Of a stretch of DNA of 11,044 nt, positions 1 through 7,118 are shown one piece after another (position 1 is the stretch's first letter; each line of letters opens with the position of its first letter). Source of the stretch: Deltaproteobacteria bacterium (GTDB lineage: Bacteria; Desulfobacterota; BSN033; UBA1163); contig VGSD01000053.1 of NCBI GenBank assembly GCA_016875155.1, forward strand, positions 1-11,044, in the 5' to 3' direction. The position numbers and the translations under genes are program-made. The notes beneath the pieces are model-generated. The model worked only from the letters and a program-made list of their open reading frames with translations, was not told the DNA's origin and searched no databases.

Positions 1-127
1 GCTACAGATATTTCAATTTACAAGAACTTGAGGATGTCTCAATGGTGAGAGATCTTTTTTTAATGGTGTTAATCGATGGTCCCTTTCAGAGGCTTGTAGA
101 AAAGAAGGGTTTAACGAAAATCCTAAC
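1..127. repeat. Left copy of 127-bp terminal direct repeat
   Basis: Bases 1-127 are identical to 10918-11044, the last bases of the window. A perfect end-to-end overlap of 127 is the mark of a circular path in a de Bruijn assembly, and 127 is a common maximum k-mer size. The repeat lies inside a methyltransferase reading frame, and joining the copies keeps that frame open. It is therefore most simply one sequence written twice, not a biological repeat. Confidence 0.95.
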
Positions 128-692
128 TGAATGGAAACGAGGAAAGGATAAGATCGCAAAAGAATATGAGAAAGAACATGTGGAAGTCGATATTCTAATA
201 AAACAATGCCTTGAAATGTCTGTAGATGCGGTCGTCATAGCCGATGATTTGGCAGGGGAGGGTTCTTCATTTATCGATCCAAATGAAATTGAAGCCTTTT
301 TTTCTCATTTTTATACCCAAGCGGTTTCTGAAATTCATAGAAGAAATTCCTATGCTCTATTTCATTCTTGCGGCAATATTATCCGATTAATCCCCAAACT
401 TGTTTCGTTCGGGTTTGATGGCCTGGCGGCTGTTCAGCATCGAGTCAACAATCTTATTTCCTTAAAGGAGAAATATGGATCAACTTTAACCTTGATGGCA
501 GGAATTGAGCCAGAGATGTTAGAAATTGGGAAAATTTCATCATCCAGTCTGAAAGAATATGAAAGACTTATCCAGTACTTTTTATTAAGAGGGGGTCTTA
601 TTCTCAGTTCATGCAGTGGTTTATATTCCGGGGAGTTTCTTGAAAGAATCCAAAAACTCTATCGAATTGCAGATGAATTATCCAAGGAGTGA
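1..692 (+). CDS. MtaA/UroD-like methyltransferase, 3' part (continues from 10707-11044 across the circular join)
   Basis: This is the C-terminal part of a uroporphyrinogen-decarboxylase-superfamily protein. Its frame enters at base 3, and the ATG at 42 is internal. Joined to the 5' part at 10707 it gives 300 residues, a little shorter than archaeal MtaA (about 340). MtaA-type enzymes move a methyl group between a corrinoid protein and a thiol or other substrate at a zinc site. The known ligands, His-x-Cys and a Cys about 77 residues later, are present here: HSCG at H192/C194 and SSCSG at C275 (joined numbering), 81 residues apart. The motif FDGLAAVQHR and the GLYSG segment near the end also fit the family. 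True UroD activity is unlikely, because the zinc site belongs to the methyltransferase branch. The tail overlaps the convergent corrinoid gene by 34 bp. G+C is low (65 of the first 180 bases). Substrate and transfer direction are unknown. Confidence 0.85.
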   Translation, partial: YRYFNLQELEDVSMVRDLFLMVLIDGPFQRLVEKKGLTKILTEWKRGKDKIAKEYEKEHVEVDILIKQCLEMSVDAVVIADDLAGEGSSFIDPNEIEAFFSHFYTQAVSEIHRRNSYALFHSCGNIIRLIPKLVSFGFDGLAAVQHRVNNLISLKEKYGSTLTLMAGIEPEMLEIGKISSSSLKEYERLIQYFLLRGGLILSSCSGLYSGEFLERIQKLYRIADELSKE

Positions 693-1351
693 CTGCTGAT
701 TTGACTATCTGCCATGATTTCCTGACATATTCGGACTCCTCTCATGGCGTCGTTAGTCCAAAAATCTGCCCCTATTTCCTTGCATACCAGCTCATCAACC
801 CTACCGCCGATAATATATGCCTCAGGGGATTGAGCCTGCGGGATATTTTCTCTCAAATATGAAATGGTCATCTGCATGTTATTGTATGTCGAACTAATCA
901 GACAGGAGAGACCAACAATGTCTGGTTTGAATTCATGAATCGCTGCAAGGAATTTGCCCGGCGGAACATCTACTCCGAGATCATGAACGTTATAACCATA
1001 TCCACGCACAAGAACTTTGAAGATATCTTTACCAAGGAAGTGGATATCACCCTCAACTGTTCCAAGCACAATACTCCCTGAGTGTCCATACTTGATTTCC
1101 CTCTCGAGAAGGGGAAGGGCCAGTTGGCTAACCTGATGCATGATTTCGCCAGCCATGATTAAGCCAGATATAAAATAATAGCCCTGCTCATACCGCTCTC
1201 CCACTTGAGTCATTCCTTTATGACATAGGTCAATTATCACTAATGGGTCAACACCATCGGCAATATGTTGCCGGACCAAATCGAGGACAGCCTCCTCTTT
1301 AAGTTCAGCCATTAAAGTGATCAACTTTTCTTGATTATCTGCCATGAGCAT
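659..1351 (-). CDS. Corrinoid (methylcobalamin-carrying) protein, MtaC/MtbC type
   Basis: A 230-residue cytoplasmic corrinoid carrier of two domains. Residues about 8-85 are the helical cap domain (B12-binding_2 type). Residues about 93-215 are the Rossmann-like cobalamin domain. The base-off/His-on signature is complete: DIHFLG (D102, H104, G107) supplies the lower cobalt ligand His, followed by S149-C-L151 and the GG pair at 182-183. It should accept a methyl group from a methyltransferase I and hand it to methyltransferase II. It lies 27 bp behind the GntR gene and is probably cotranscribed with it. It faces the MtaA-like gene tail-to-tail, the last 10-11 codons overlapping. Two starts are possible, ATG at 1351 or ATG two codons on; a weak TTAGG five bases before the first favours that one. 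The extra C-terminal tail of about 15 residues lies in the overlap and is not conserved in the second corrinoid protein at 7367. Confidence 0.93.
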   Translation of the reverse strand: MLMADNQEKLITLMAELKEEAVLDLVRQHIADGVDPLVIIDLCHKGMTQVGERYEQGYYFISGLIMAGEIMHQVSQLALPLLEREIKYGHSGSIVLGTVEGDIHFLGKDIFKVLVRGYGYNVHDLGVDVPPGKFLAAIHEFKPDIVGLSCLISSTYNNMQMTISYLRENIPQAQSPEAYIIGGRVDELVCKEIGADFWTNDAMRGVRICQEIMADSQISSHSLDNSSAIR

Positions 1352-1378
1352 GCAAGCCTAACCCATCTAAGACCGGGA

Positions 1379-2128
1379 TTATATCATGTTATGGATGCCT
1401 ATTGTTGTGGTGAATTTAAGTCGATCCCCACGACAAATGAATTGGCCCCAACTGACAGGTTTGTCCTCGAAATCATAAAAAGTGTGCTCTATACGGAAAG
1501 CAGGCTGGATTGGGATGGTGTTCAATACATCCGCTTCCTCCTTCGTAAGAACACTCGCCTCGATACTCAGTTTTCCCCCTTTAAGTTTTGATTCTCCAAA
1601 TCCCACAAACAAACCATGCAAAGAGGTAACCTCAAGCTCAGCCTCTACAATAGGACGTTTAGGGTCATATATCAACTGTTCTTTGTGAAAAATAATTGGG
1701 TCACCATCTCGAATTAAAACTCGTCGGATGAGGATAGTCTTCTCCCCAACAATGATTGCCAACCTATTTGCTGTGATTTCATCAGACTTAGTGATAAGTG
1801 CTTCCAGAACTTTTACCTTGGTTCGCTCCTTATCCTTAAATATATTTTGGAATTCTTCCAGCTTGAATGTCACTCCTCCCAAATCTGGAGCTTTCACATA
1901 TGTTCCGCTTCCCTGAATGGTGCTGACGATTCCCTGGTCCAACAGAACATTAATAGAGCGACGAACTGTCATGGGGCTAACATGATATTGTTTGCAAAGC
2001 TCTGATTCAGATGGTAGTCGGTCGCAAGGGAGATAAATGCCTTGTGCGATCTGTTCCTTGAGGATATTGACAAGCTGAACATATGCCGGTTCAAATGCTT
2101 GTCGGTCTATAGTCGCCTGATTACCCAT
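1379..2128 (-). CDS. GntR-family transcriptional regulator (HutC/UTRA subfamily)
   Basis: A 249-residue one-component regulator. Residues about 13-80 form the winged helix-turn-helix, with the typical PAYVQL opening, RLPSESEL, the recognition helix around VSPMTVRRSINVL and the wing GSGTYV. Residues about 95-240 match a UTRA effector domain of the HutC type, with the usual IRRVLIRDGDPI, a central strand-helix pattern and a C-terminal EHTFYDFEDKPVSW segment. UTRA domains bind small ligands that release the protein from DNA. It reads away from the liv operon and is followed at 27 bp by a corrinoid gene. A strong dyad 29-62 bp upstream of its start suggests autoregulation. The natural guess is a repressor of the methyl-transfer genes and transporter, relieved by the substrate or a product; the ligand cannot be told from sequence. 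The ATG at 2128 has only a weak Shine-Dalgarno sequence. Confidence 0.92.
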   Translation of the reverse strand: MGNQATIDRQAFEPAYVQLVNILKEQIAQGIYLPCDRLPSESELCKQYHVSPMTVRRSINVLLDQGIVSTIQGSGTYVKAPDLGGVTFKLEEFQNIFKDKERTKVKVLEALITKSDEITANRLAIIVGEKTILIRRVLIRDGDPIIFHKEQLIYDPKRPIVEAELEVTSLHGLFVGFGESKLKGGKLSIEASVLTKEEADVLNTIPIQPAFRIEHTFYDFEDKPVSWGQFICRGDRLKFTTTIGIHNMI

Positions 2129-2156
2129 AAAAATCTCAGAGTGTTACATTCTTTTA

Positions 2157-2190
2157 AATCGGTAATCTACATTTCTATAGATAACCGATT
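2157..2190. promoter_or_regulatory. Candidate operator dyad of the GntR regulator
   Basis: Arms 2157-2171 and 2176-2190 are inverted copies matching at 13 of 15 positions, with a 4-base spacer. The outer seven bases (AATCGGT / ACCGATT) match perfectly, and GGT...ACC resembles the GT/AC ends of HutC-type operators. It lies just upstream of the gntR start. A perfect TTGACA reads toward gntR at 2207-2202, so the dyad sits where the -10 box should be; the best -10 there is poor. Operator use is inferred. Confidence 0.55.
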
Positions 2191-2322
2191 AACTTTATTG
2201 ATGTCAAGGCTATAATTAACTGCCTAATATACACATCAAAAAATTTATAAATCTTAAGTTTTTGAATTATAACATATTAATATCACTGATATTTATTTTA
2301 TTTGCAAGCAATTATTTTTTTC

Positions 2323-2352
2323 TTGACAAAGTTATATATATAATATTATAAG
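2323..2352 (+). promoter_or_regulatory. Sigma70-like promoter for the liv operon
   Basis: TTGACA (2323-2328, perfect) is followed after 18 bases by TATAAG (2347-2352, five of six). This would start transcription near 2359 and give a leader of about 80 bases before livH. The region is AT-rich, so chance -10 matches are common, but the perfect -35 at a sensible distance in a divergent intergenic region makes this the best candidate. Confidence 0.5.
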
Positions 2353-2437
2353 TTTTGTATAATTATTTCTCATTGTTATGTCATTCGATTTAACTACACC
2401 CAAGTTTCTGGCTAAAGATGTCGTAAATCGTTAAACA

Positions 2438-3316
2438 ATGACACTTATATCACAAATTATTCAATATGGAATCTCAGGATTAACCAGCGGCAGCATATAC
2501 GCAGTTGTTGGGATATGCTGGAGTGTCGTATATCTTATTACAAAGGTCCTGAATTTTACGACAGGTGAATTTGTCATGCTGGGGGGTATGCTTACGTGGG
2601 TTTTCCGTACTGCAGGCTTTAGCCTCGTTCCTTCCATTCTCTTCGCTGTGGCCTTTACGATCCTTATTTCGATGATCCTCGAGCGGATCGCCATCCGTCC
2701 GGTAAGGCATCCGAGTGAAGTGACGTATATGATGATTACCATAGCTAGCGCCTCGGTCATTAAGGGTTTAGTCCTCATTGCTTGGGGATCCGAAACCAGG
2801 CGCATAGATTCTTTCTTTGAAACTGAGGTAATCCATCTGTTTGGAGCAACGATTACATCACAGGTTCTCTGCGTCTTCGGACTCCTGGTCATCGTCACCA
2901 TAGGGCTTTCGCTTTTCTTGAACCGGACCCTATTTGGAAAGGCTCTCAGGGCTTCGGCTGTCAACCTGACCGGAGCCAGCCTCATGGGGATCGATATCAG
3001 TCGGTTCAGGCTTTTTTGTTTCGGTCTCGCTGGAGGCTTGGGGGCAATTACGGGCATTGTGATCACTCCAATTACTTTCACTGGTTACGAAGTAGGCATC
3101 CTTACAGGACTCAAGGGCCTCGTTGCTGCCATAGTCGGGGGATGGACGATGACCGGAACAATGATTGCGGCTCTGGTATTGGGTCTCATTGAGGGGTTCG
3201 GCGCTGGCTTCATCTCAGCTGGGATGAAAGACGTTTTCGCACTCCTGATTATGATCCTATTTCTGATCATCCGGACGATGAATTTCACCTTAAGAATGGG
3301 GAGGAGATCCCCATGA
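2438..3316 (+). CDS. livH: Branched-chain amino-acid-type ABC transporter permease (LivH family)
   Basis: A 292-residue integral inner-membrane permease, normal family length. It begins with the typical LivH segment GLTSGSIYAVVG, then the conserved VLNFTTGEFVMLGG stretch (usually NFAHGEF). About eight hydrophobic segments follow, with the cytoplasmic coupling region around residues 165-195 (LFGKALRASAVN, LMGIDISRFR), which contacts the ATPases. It pairs with the next gene to form the membrane channel. The ATG at 2438 is the first possible start, since a TAA lies two codons upstream. No good Shine-Dalgarno sequence precedes it, which is unusual beside the strong ones of the later genes. The stop overlaps the livM start by four bases. 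Family members import branched-chain amino acids, amides, urea or aromatic acids; the neighbours suggest a methylated compound here. Confidence 0.95.
   Translation: MTLISQIIQYGISGLTSGSIYAVVGICWSVVYLITKVLNFTTGEFVMLGGMLTWVFRTAGFSLVPSILFAVAFTILISMILERIAIRPVRHPSEVTYMMITIASASVIKGLVLIAWGSETRRIDSFFETEVIHLFGATITSQVLCVFGLLVIVTIGLSLFLNRTLFGKALRASAVNLTGASLMGIDISRFRLFCFGLAGGLGAITGIVITPITFTGYEVGILTGLKGLVAAIVGGWTMTGTMIAALVLGLIEGFGAGFISAGMKDVFALLIMILFLIIRTMNFTLRMGRRSP
3298..3312 (+). promoter_or_regulatory. Small hairpin over the livM ribosome-binding site
   Basis: GGGGA (3298-3302) can pair perfectly with TCCCC (3308-3312), leaving the loop GGAGA. The helix includes the livM Shine-Dalgarno sequence GGGGAGGAG, and the livM ATG follows at once. 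Ribosomes finishing livH at 3316 would open it, so livM translation may be coupled to livH. This is inference from a five-pair stem. Confidence 0.35.
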
Positions 3317-4302
3317 GCAGCGTACTTCAATCTAAATTCCTCTGGCTCGGTTTTATTGCGGTCATCACCGTGATTCCGATTGTTGGAAGCCCTTACATTG
3401 TTGGAGTGATGTGTTTTATTGCAATCTTTGGTGGGCTTGCTGTTGGTATGGGTCTGCTCCTCGGGCAGGCTGGCATATTTTCTTTGGCCCATCCCGTTTG
3501 GTTCGGTCTTGGGGGCTACGTGTCAGGGATCCTGGCTGTCCGAGGCATAGCGTCTCCGTGGCTTGGAAGCATCATTGGCGCTATTTTCGTCGGATTTGTA
3601 TCATATGTCATTGGCGCTCCCCTCCTGAGGTTGAAGGGCTATTACCTTGCATGTGCTACTTTCGGGCTTCTAATTATTGTGCAGACCAGCTTGGGACAAA
3701 TCAAATCCCTTACTGGCGGCCATGAAGGTCTGATGGGGATTCCGCCATTTTCGTTCGGCGGCTTCGTTCTTGAAACGGATTTGCACTATTACTATCTATT
3801 CTGGGCTCTCTGCCTTGCGTGCCTCTGGTTCCTGTATAATCTGATGGGTTCCCGTATGGGTCGTGCCATAAAGTCATTCCACGACAGCGAGATCGCGGCA
3901 AGAAGCATGGGAATCAATGTACCGCTATACAAGTTGAAAATCTTTATAATAACATCAGTAATGGCCAGCTTTGCCGGGAGCTTCTATACCTGTTATCTCC
4001 GTTTCGCAGAGCCTGGTATTTTTGGGTTTTCCCTCCAAGTTCAACTGATGACCATGGTGATCATTGGTGGAAGTAGGACACTCTATGGACCCTTGCTCGG
4101 CGGGTTTGTTGTGATGTGGCTTATGGAGTTGATTAATATGTATCTCGGTAAGGTTTTGCCCAGGATGGGGGCCCAGGTCAATGCGCTTTTCTTTGGCATC
4201 CTTATCATCGTTATCCTGATCTTTATGCCGGGAGGTCTGTCTGGCTGGACGGATCGGCTTTTGAATTTAGGGAGGAGAACTATTGGGAAAAGCAGCGGAT
4301 GA
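3313..4302 (+). CDS. livM: Branched-chain amino-acid-type ABC transporter permease (LivM family)
   Basis: A 329-residue inner-membrane permease, the usual partner of LivH. It has many hydrophobic helices and family landmarks: GLLLGQAGIFSLAHPVWFG near residues 45-65 (usually GxxSxGHAxFxGxGAY), the LKGYYLACATFG segment around 100-115, TGGHEGLMGIP around 135-145, and the coupling stretch GRAIKSFHDSEIAARSMGIN around 185-205. It ends with IIVILIFMPGGLSG as most family members do. The ATG overlaps the livH stop (ATGA), and its ribosome site lies in a small hairpin. Its last 20 bases overlap livG. Confidence 0.95.
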   Translation: MSSVLQSKFLWLGFIAVITVIPIVGSPYIVGVMCFIAIFGGLAVGMGLLLGQAGIFSLAHPVWFGLGGYVSGILAVRGIASPWLGSIIGAIFVGFVSYVIGAPLLRLKGYYLACATFGLLIIVQTSLGQIKSLTGGHEGLMGIPPFSFGGFVLETDLHYYYLFWALCLACLWFLYNLMGSRMGRAIKSFHDSEIAARSMGINVPLYKLKIFIITSVMASFAGSFYTCYLRFAEPGIFGFSLQVQLMTMVIIGGSRTLYGPLLGGFVVMWLMELINMYLGKVLPRMGAQVNALFFGILIIVILIFMPGGLSGWTDRLLNLGRRTIGKSSG

Positions 4303-5065
4303 TGTCCTTCTCGATGTGCGCGGGCTGAGCAAGCACTTCGGGGGGATTAACGCACTGAGTGGAGTTACTTTCAGTGTCCCTAAGGGAAGCATTATCTCAA
4401 TGATCGGTCCGAATGGCGCGGGGAAGTCTACGTTCATTAATGTCGTTTCCGGTATTTATGTCCCTGATGCGGGGGAAATACATTTCCTAGGTGCAGATAT
4501 TACCGGAATACCAGCACACATTATGGCAGCCAATGGAATCGGCAGAACCTTTCAGTTATTGGAACTTTTCAATAGTCTCTCCGTATTGGAAAATGTTATG
4601 GTAGGCTGTCACGCTAAAAGCCAATCAGGTATGTTTGCATGTGGTTTATCCATGCCTTCGGCGCTCAAAGAGGAAAAGAGGATCAGAGAAGAGGCCATGG
4701 AAAGTCTCGCCATGGTTGGTTTGGAGAGTAGGGCCCATGATCCCATCTCACACTTACCCCTCGGAGAACGAAAAATGGTCGGAATAGCGCGAGCCCTCGG
4801 AATGAAGCCCAAACTGCTTATGCTCGATGAACCAGCAGGGGGATTGGCGACCCACGAGGTGGAGGGGCTTATCCGATTGATCCATCTTCTTGTCGAAAGG
4901 GGCTTGACCCTGTTCATTGTAGAACATAACATGCCATTCGTGATGTCTCTCTCCCGCCGAATCCTTGTACTGAACGAAGGGATGAAGATTGCGGAAGGCC
5001 CACCCGAAGAGGTGAGAGCAAACGAGGAGGTCATTAAGGCTTACCTCGGCGAAGAGGTCTGTTGA
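4283..5065 (+). CDS. livG: ABC transporter ATP-binding protein (LivG family)
   Basis: A 260-residue ATPase that powers the importer from the cytoplasm. Walker A is GPNGAGKST (about residues 42-50), the Q-loop is in GRTFQLLELF, Walker B with its catalytic Glu is LLMLDEPAGGL, and the switch His is in IVEHNM. The long insert between Q-loop and signature, and the closing VIKAYLGEE, are typical of LivG. The signature reads LPLGERK; even the usual LivG form LPYGQQR is more canonical. The start is TTG at 4283: a clear GGGAGGAG (4270-4277) lies five bases upstream and no in-frame ATG is near. The gene begins inside livM (20-base overlap), suggesting coupled translation. Confidence 0.94.
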   Translation: MGKAADDVLLDVRGLSKHFGGINALSGVTFSVPKGSIISMIGPNGAGKSTFINVVSGIYVPDAGEIHFLGADITGIPAHIMAANGIGRTFQLLELFNSLSVLENVMVGCHAKSQSGMFACGLSMPSALKEEKRIREEAMESLAMVGLESRAHDPISHLPLGERKMVGIARALGMKPKLLMLDEPAGGLATHEVEGLIRLIHLLVERGLTLFIVEHNMPFVMSLSRRILVLNEGMKIAEGPPEEVRANEEVIKAYLGEEVC

Positions 5066-5841
5066 TGGTTAGGGTGAGAGACGCGGGGATATGTGACGAT
5101 AACATAGGACGCAGCGGCGAGAAGCACCTGGAAATTGAAGAAGTCTGCACCTTTTACGGAGAGGCGCAAGCCCTGAAATCGGTTTCTCTTGAGGTGTGCG
5201 ATAAAGAGGTTGTAGCAATCTTGGGAAGTAATGGTGCAGGTAAGACGACGCTCCTACGGACTGTTACCGGATTGCTTGTTCCCCGTTCGGGTAGGATAAC
5301 TTTTAAGAACGAACGGATCGACGGGAAAGCCACCTATCAGATCATCAAGAAGGGCATCGCTAGCGTACCCGAAGGAAGGGAACTTTTCGGCACGATGACG
5401 GTGGGCGAAAATCTCGAGATTGGCACTTATTCCCTGAGCCCTGGGGTGCGAAAGAAGGTGAAGGCCACCCGCCTGGAAATGGTCTTTGCTCTTTTTCCGA
5501 TTCTAAAAGAAAGGCTTAAGCAAAGGGCGGATACATTATCCGGAGGACAGCAGCAGATGCTGGCCGTGGGAAGGGCCCTTATGGCAAACCCAAAGCTGCT
5601 CGCCCTGGATGAACCCTCACTGGGTCTCTCTCCCCTCCTTGTTTCTGAAGTGATGCAGGTGCTGAAGCAGATCTGCTCGGGAATAAGCGTCTCTCTTCTC
5701 CTCGTCGAGCAAAATGCACGGGCGGCGCTGAAGATTGCGGATTATGTGTATGTCCTGGATAGAGGTGAAGTTGTTCTCTCAGGGATGTGCCAGGATGTTA
5801 TCTCCAGCCCTATGATCCAGAGGGCCTATTTAGGAGGATAA
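5065..5841 (+). CDS. livF: ABC transporter ATP-binding protein (LivF family)
   Basis: The second ATPase of the importer, 258 residues from ATG 5065. Walker A is GSNGAGKTT, the Q-loop region is VPEGRELFGTMTVGENL (VPEGR is a LivF hallmark), the signature is a perfect LSGGQQQ, Walker B is LLALDEPSLGL, and the switch region reads LLVEQNARAAL, with Gln instead of His, which is normal for LivF. It closes with IQRAYLGG as usual. A TTG one codon earlier (5062) is also possible; the ATG is preferred because it overlaps the livG stop (TGATG) with GAAGAGG upstream. The first 20 or so residues precede the usual family start, so translation might begin later, but no better start was seen. Confidence 0.94.
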   Translation: MVRVRDAGICDDNIGRSGEKHLEIEEVCTFYGEAQALKSVSLEVCDKEVVAILGSNGAGKTTLLRTVTGLLVPRSGRITFKNERIDGKATYQIIKKGIASVPEGRELFGTMTVGENLEIGTYSLSPGVRKKVKATRLEMVFALFPILKERLKQRADTLSGGQQQMLAVGRALMANPKLLALDEPSLGLSPLLVSEVMQVLKQICSGISVSLLLVEQNARAALKIADYVYVLDRGEVVLSGMCQDVISSPMIQRAYLGG

Positions 5842-5918
5842 AAAACAGGATCAAGTTTAATTAGCAGGTCCTATGTAAAGGTTGGATCAAAACACTATTA
5901 GAAAGGAGGACTAACAAG

Positions 5919-7109
5919 ATGAAAAGATTATTGGTGGTAATGTTTGTATGTGTTGTTTGGGTGTTTTTGTCGGTATGCAACGGGCATGCCCAGAAGCTAT
6001 CTCCTTATTTGATTGGATTCGTTGGTGACCTTACAGGTAGAATGTCAGAAATGGGTACTGCCAACAAGCGGGGCATGGACATCGCCATCGAGGCGATCAA
6101 CGCTGCGGGAGGGATCAATGGGCGGCCGTTAAAGGCCATTGTTTACGACAGTGAGAGTGATCCGACCAAAAGCGTTTTGCACGCGAAGAGACTCATTGAG
6201 GTGGACAAGGCGATTATATTGACCTGTTTCAACCTGTCAGGTTCGACGATGGCTTCCATCCCCACTGCTGAGGCAGGAAAGACAGTCCTGTTTAGCGCCT
6301 CAGCTTCGGAGAGAATTTGGATACCGACAAAGAGGTGGGTATTCAATGTGGTGCCCCGTCAGTGGGAGGCATCCATCCCTTTGTTGATAGAGATCCTCCA
6401 ACAGAAAGGTGCCAAAAAAATAGCTTATATTTACATCGACACGGTGTACGGGCAAACGGGCAGAGAGACGTTCGACCGGGCAGTTAAAGAAATGAAGTTT
6501 ACTCCTTCCATTATTGTTAATTATCCTCCGGGAAGTACTGATGTGGGGCCCCAGATTACCCAGATTAGGGCCTCCGGCTCAGATGGGTTCCTGATTAGTG
6601 GGAATTTGGCTGACACAGTCATGGTAATCAAGAATGCTCGAGACATGGGATTCACTGGTCCGATCGTGAGCGACTATGGAATCGTTGGTCCTGAGCTTAT
6701 CGACCTCGGGGGCAAATACGTGGAGGGGATCGTTACGACTTCTCTGAAGGCGCTTGTGGCTCCAGAGCTGGACGACAAAGATCCTCAGAAGAGGATTGCT
6801 TTGGAACTCTATAATGCCTACACAAAGCGCCATGGAAAATTCAGCCTCTATGCGGGACATATGTGGGATCAGATGTATCTTTTGGCCGAGGTTCTCAGGA
6901 AGGTTGATCCTAAGCTCGATCCCACTAAAGATTCGGAACTTGTGAAGATCAGGGCTGAGATTCGCGACAACCTTGAACAGATTAAGGGATTTGTAGGGCA
7001 GAATGGGATATTTAACTACTCACCGGATAACCACAACGGCCTTCCTCCGAAATGCTACGTGCCAGTGGTTGTAGAGGGTGGGGCGTGGAGACTTTTCAAA
7101 GGGAAATGA
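5919..7109 (+). CDS. livK: Periplasmic substrate-binding protein of Liv-type ABC transporter
   Basis: A 396-residue exported binding protein (Peripla_BP_6 / LivJ-LivK fold) that captures the substrate and delivers it to LivHM. The first 24 residues are a signal peptide: positive MKR, a hydrophobic core, and a GHA|Q cleavage site. LSVC is not a good lipobox, so a soluble periplasmic protein is favoured over a lipoprotein. Family landmarks are GFVGDLTGRMSEMG (about residue 33), the NAAGGINGRPL segment, the D-S-E-S-D-P stretch and a GHMWDQMYLL region near the C-terminus. A very strong AAAGGAGG lies nine bases before the ATG, in keeping with the excess of binding protein over permease. The gene follows livF after 77 bp. 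Specificity cannot be read from sequence; the family includes binders of amino acids, amides and aromatic acids. Confidence 0.93.
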   Translation: MKRLLVVMFVCVVWVFLSVCNGHAQKLSPYLIGFVGDLTGRMSEMGTANKRGMDIAIEAINAAGGINGRPLKAIVYDSESDPTKSVLHAKRLIEVDKAIILTCFNLSGSTMASIPTAEAGKTVLFSASASERIWIPTKRWVFNVVPRQWEASIPLLIEILQQKGAKKIAYIYIDTVYGQTGRETFDRAVKEMKFTPSIIVNYPPGSTDVGPQITQIRASGSDGFLISGNLADTVMVIKNARDMGFTGPIVSDYGIVGPELIDLGGKYVEGIVTTSLKALVAPELDDKDPQKRIALELYNAYTKRHGKFSLYAGHMWDQMYLLAEVLRKVDPKLDPTKDSELVKIRAEIRDNLEQIKGFVGQNGIFNYSPDNHNGLPPKCYVPVVVEGGAWRLFKGK

Positions 7110-7118
7110 GAATATATG

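Larger units (their letters stand above)
2129..2437. promoter_or_regulatory. AT-rich divergent control region between gntR and livH
   Basis: This 309-bp stretch has no gene. It is much richer in A+T than its neighbours, with long A/T runs around 2228-2360. It holds a dyad near the gntR start, a sigma70-like promoter facing livH, and a degenerate copy of the dyad half-site just before the livH ATG. No riboswitch-like conserved structure was recognised. Confidence 0.75.

Noticed and set aside
42..692. A separate 216-residue protein starting at ATG 42
   Set aside because: The frame is open upstream to the window edge and continues in frame from 10707 when the ends are joined; the longer protein has the expected family N-terminus.
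2461..3492. Long minus-strand open frames opposite livH and livM
   Set aside because: They are out-of-frame complements of clear permease genes, rich in Arg, Pro and Thr, with no family resemblance.
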